NCBI GenBank assembly: GCA_964547795.1
Contig: CAZJPD010000036.1
Location: 1-8,290, forward strand
DNA from: CAZJPD01 sp964547795
GTDB taxonomy: Bacteria > Pseudomonadota > Alphaproteobacteria > Rickettsiales > Midichloriaceae
DNA length: 8,290 nucleotides
Direction of reading: 5' to 3'
Positions 6,293 through 8,290 of this stretch are shown in pieces; position 1 is the stretch's first letter, and every line of letters begins with the position of its first letter. The notes under the pieces were generated by a model. That model was not told where the DNA came from. It ran no database searches and saw nothing but the letters and a program-made list of their open reading frames with translations. Both the position numbers and the translations under genes were made by a program.

Positions 6293-6491
6293 GAGTTGAT
6301 ATTGCTCGAGTGGTTATAAATAATAGCATAGTTAAAATTTTAAAAATTGTGGATCATAATTAACAACCCTAATTGTATCCATTATATATAGTTGCTCAAT
6401 TTACTCTGGCAATATCTCAGCTAAAATTGAAATTCTCTTGCCTTCAAATTAAGTTATTATAGTATGTAGTTAAAATTCTTAATAATAACTC
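6293..6491 (+). promoter_or_regulatory. Spacer before asd with a weak sigma70-like promoter
   Basis: No protein or RNA gene is seen in these 199 bases. TTGCCT (6438-6443) followed after 16 bases by TAGTAT (6460-6465), or an overlapping TATAGT at 6458-6463, is a plausible -35/-10 pair 26 bases before the asd start. An imperfect hairpin (GGAT and AATT arms, 6351-6361 with 6371-6380) and a TTAAAATTTTAA palindrome (6332-6343) are also present. In DNA this AT-rich such matches arise easily by chance. Confidence 0.25.
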
Positions 6492-7493
6492 ATGGGATAT
6501 AAAATTGCAGTTGTCGGTGCTACAGGCAATGTAGGCAGAGGTGTTCTTAAAGAGCTGCTTCAATCAAAAATAGAAGTAGAAAAAGTATTTGCACTTGCGT
6601 CTGAAAAATCTTCTGGCAAGGAAGTTAGTTATGGTGATGCTAACATAACAGTAAGGTCATTAAGAGTGTTTAATTTTGATGATATAGACATTGTATTTTT
6701 TGCAACCAGAGCAAAGGTGTCAAAAGAATATGTCATACCTGCTAGTCAAAAAGCTAAGCTGGTTATTGATTTATCATCATACTTTAGAATGAATAAAGAT
6801 ATCCCTCTTGTAGTGCCAGAAGTTAATTTAGAGTCTTTGGTACTTGCAAAAAAATCTAAAATTGTAACAAACCCTAATTGTGTTGTAATACCTATGGTAG
6901 TAGCATTAAAGAAATTGGATGATGTAGCGGAAGTTTCAAGGTTGGTTATTTCAACATATCAATCTGTTTCTGGTGCTGGAAAAAAGGCTATGGATAATTT
7001 ATATTCACAGACGAAAGACAAAATGTTTAATATATTCGCTGAAGATGATCAGAAGGAAAGAATAGCATTTAATATCATTCCAAAAATTGATGAATTTACT
7101 GAAAATGGATATACTCAGGAAGAAATAAAAATAATCAACGAGACAAAAAAAATATTATCAGAAGATATAGAAGTAAGTCCAACTTGCGTAAGAATACCCG
7201 TATTTGTGGGTCATAGTATATCTGTAAATGCTGAGTTTTCAAAAAACATTTCAGCACAAATGGCATATGATATATTGGAAAATGCTGAAGGTGCTATTAC
7301 TGATAAGAAGCACCACTCTCCATATTTTACTCCCCTTGATTGTGCAGGACGAAATGAGGTGTTTGTATCCAGAATTAGGCAAGATACAGCAAAAAACATC
7401 TTAAATTTATGGATAGTTTCTGATAATCTGAAAAAGGGTGCTGCACTAAATGCAATACAAATTGCAGAGGAGTATGTAAAATTTTACCTTTAA
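6492..7493 (+). CDS. asd: Aspartate-semialdehyde dehydrogenase
   Basis: Reduces aspartyl 4-phosphate to aspartate semialdehyde with NADPH, a branch point towards diaminopimelate for peptidoglycan, lysine, and threonine/methionine. It has 333 aa, normal for the short bacterial form. The Rossmann motif GATGNVG is at 9-15, DLSSYFRM near 93-100 and VPEVN at 108-112. The nucleophile is Cys130 in TNPNCVVIPM; the residue after Cys is usually Ser or Thr in this subgroup, Val here. STYQSVSGAGKKAM (154-167) holds Gln157, and RIPVFVGHS (234-242) holds the substrate-binding Arg234 and His241. FNIIPKIDEF and ENGYTQEE are also typical. All catalytic residues are intact. ATG 6492 gives the expected N terminus; no clear Shine-Dalgarno site precedes it. 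Only four bases separate it from the next gene, suggesting one transcript. Confidence 0.96.
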   Translation: MGYKIAVVGATGNVGRGVLKELLQSKIEVEKVFALASEKSSGKEVSYGDANITVRSLRVFNFDDIDIVFFATRAKVSKEYVIPASQKAKLVIDLSSYFRMNKDIPLVVPEVNLESLVLAKKSKIVTNPNCVVIPMVVALKKLDDVAEVSRLVISTYQSVSGAGKKAMDNLYSQTKDKMFNIFAEDDQKERIAFNIIPKIDEFTENGYTQEEIKIINETKKILSEDIEVSPTCVRIPVFVGHSISVNAEFSKNISAQMAYDILENAEGAITDKKHHSPYFTPLDCAGRNEVFVSRIRQDTAKNILNLWIVSDNLKKGAALNAIQIAEEYVKFYL

Positions 7494-7497
7494 AGGG

Positions 7498-8133
7498 ATG
7501 ACTATCATCAAAATATTTCTAATACTTAATCTTTTGTTTTATTTTTATGCTGATGTTACCTATGCAGTTGAGCAAACAACAGAGTCTGTTTTAGAAACAT
7601 TTAGAGCAATGAGTAATGCACCAAAATTAGGGCAACATGAAACACCAATTTTTAAAAAATCAAATTTGACACGCAATGATGTCGAAAAGTTTCTTTTAAA
7701 AATGCGAAAAGGTAAAAATCCCATCAATATACCGGAATCTTTAGGTACAAATTTAGCTGGGCTAGACCTTTCAGGATTAGATTTCTCTAATACCATAATG
7801 TATAAGGTAAACCTAGAAAAGGCAAAATTAGATGATTGTGAATTTATTAACACGTTTTTGGAAGGGGCAATATTCAGAGATACATCTTTAAAAAGAACAA
7901 AATTCACTAATACCAACTTAGGAGGAGCTGATTTTACAAAAGCTAATTTACAAGGTAGTTATTTTAGTAACTGCTTTGCACAAAATACACTTTTTGCTTC
8001 TTCTAATCTTGAAGGTAGTAAGATAGTGAAAACAAATTTTTCCAACTCTCATTTTAATAATGCGAATTTCACAGGATCGAAAATTATAGGTTCAAAATTA
8101 CATATTCCACTTTTAGTAACCTTAAAAGCATGA
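7498..8133 (+). CDS. Exported pentapeptide-repeat protein, main (5') part of a frameshifted gene
   Basis: The protein has a signal peptide (MTIIKIFLILNLLFYFYADV, likely cleaved after TYA at residue 23). A linker of about 60 residues follows, including NLTRNDVEKFLLKMRKGKNP, then an unbroken run of pentapeptides from about residue 84: TNLAG, LDLSG, LDFSN, VNLEK, AIFRD, TNLGG, ADFTK, ANLQG, SNLEG, ANFTG and others, 23 in full before the frame is lost. Such repeats fold into a right-handed square beta-helix with Leu or Phe inward and four repeats per turn. Function is unknown; periplasmic or secreted location is inferred from the leader. The stop TGA at 8131 follows out-of-register residues (HIPLLVTLKA), while pentapeptides continue in another frame, so the gene is broken or the assembly has an indel. 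AAAGGG abuts the ATG, so initiation may depend on coupling to asd. Confidence 0.85.
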   Translation: MTIIKIFLILNLLFYFYADVTYAVEQTTESVLETFRAMSNAPKLGQHETPIFKKSNLTRNDVEKFLLKMRKGKNPINIPESLGTNLAGLDLSGLDFSNTIMYKVNLEKAKLDDCEFINTFLEGAIFRDTSLKRTKFTNTNLGGADFTKANLQGSYFSNCFAQNTLFASSNLEGSKIVKTNFSNSHFNNANFTGSKIIGSKLHIPLLVTLKA

Positions 8134-8290
8134 ATATGTACTGGGAATTGAATCGTTTTTCTCATAGCACTTTTAAGGATGTCTATATCGACAATAGCAT
8201 GTTAAAAGCGGTTAATTGGAGTAATTGCATTTTAAAAACTATCGATTTTACTAATTCCTTGATATTTGCTTCTAATTTTCAAAATTCTGA
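8100..8290 (+). pseudogene. Continuation of the pentapeptide-repeat protein in the -1 frame (3' partial)
   Basis: In the frame starting at 8100 the sequence reads TYSTFSNLKSMNMYWELNRF and onward to NWSNC, ILKTIDFTNS and ASNFQN at the window edge, clearly more pentapeptides. If one base is restored near 8092-8101, the last upstream unit SKL joins TY to form SKLTY and all following units (STFSN, LKSMN, MYWEL, NRFSH, STFKD, VYIDN, SMLKA, VNWSN, CILKT, IDFTN, SLIFA, SNFQN) stay in perfect five-residue register. The frame also contains an ATG at 8130 that overlaps the upstream TGA as ATGA, so coupled reinitiation could produce a leaderless second fragment. The gene runs out of the window. Confidence 0.75.

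Noticed and set aside
6296..6330. GCTCGAGTGGTTATAA resembles the D-arm of a tRNA-Ser.
   Set aside because: No acceptor stem, anticodon stem or GGTTCRA T-loop can be built from the following sequence, so it is not a tRNA; a decayed remnant cannot be shown.
7560..7916. A 118-residue open frame on the - strand.
   Set aside because: It is antisense to the pentapeptide-repeat gene, whose regular codon pattern keeps the opposite strand open; the translation has no recognisable domain or upstream signal.

Overview
The window is roughly two-thirds A+T. Its clearest proteins, a canonical 854-aa alanyl-tRNA synthetase and an aspartate-semialdehyde dehydrogenase, look like those of Rickettsiales or related obligately intracellular Alphaproteobacteria. 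Weak Shine-Dalgarno sites, loose spacing and several broken genes also fit a host-restricted, eroding genome. The placement is an inference from protein appearance; no search was run. All recognisable genes lie on the + strand.

Layout: 3-245 is the C-terminal end of a DsbB-type membrane disulfide oxidoreductase. A 125-base spacer with short palindromes follows, then alaS (371-2935). A spacer carrying a nested inverted repeat (2989-3046) leads into pdxS (3084-3896), which overlaps pdxT (3893-4441) by four bases. Together pdxS and pdxT encode the deoxyxylulose-5-phosphate-independent PLP synthase. Next is a DUF6765-like gene split by a frameshift at an A8 tract (4570-5172 and 5150-5500), whose end runs into a 10-N assembly gap (5486-5495). 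Then comes an LpxT-like PAP2 membrane phosphatase gene (5627-6292) with an in-frame TAG and a His-to-Tyr change in its active-site motif. After a 200-base spacer come asd (6492-7493) and, four bases later, an exported pentapeptide-repeat protein (7498-8133). The repeats of that protein continue in another frame to the window edge, so it too is frameshifted.

Functionally this is a mix of housekeeping genes (tRNA charging, cofactor synthesis, and the Asd step leading to diaminopimelate and lysine) and envelope or accessory genes. The housekeeping frames are intact. All three large accessory genes carry a frame-disrupting lesion, and two of the intact or partial proteins show unusual residue losses: the DsbB remnant lacks the expected first loop-2 cysteine, and PdxS lacks its C-terminal tail and the conserved Asp-Ile-Arg segment. 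I see no CRISPR array, insertion sequence, rRNA or credible tRNA. The most informative points are the reading-frame reconstructions of the three broken genes, the PdxS deviations, and the nested palindrome before pdxS.
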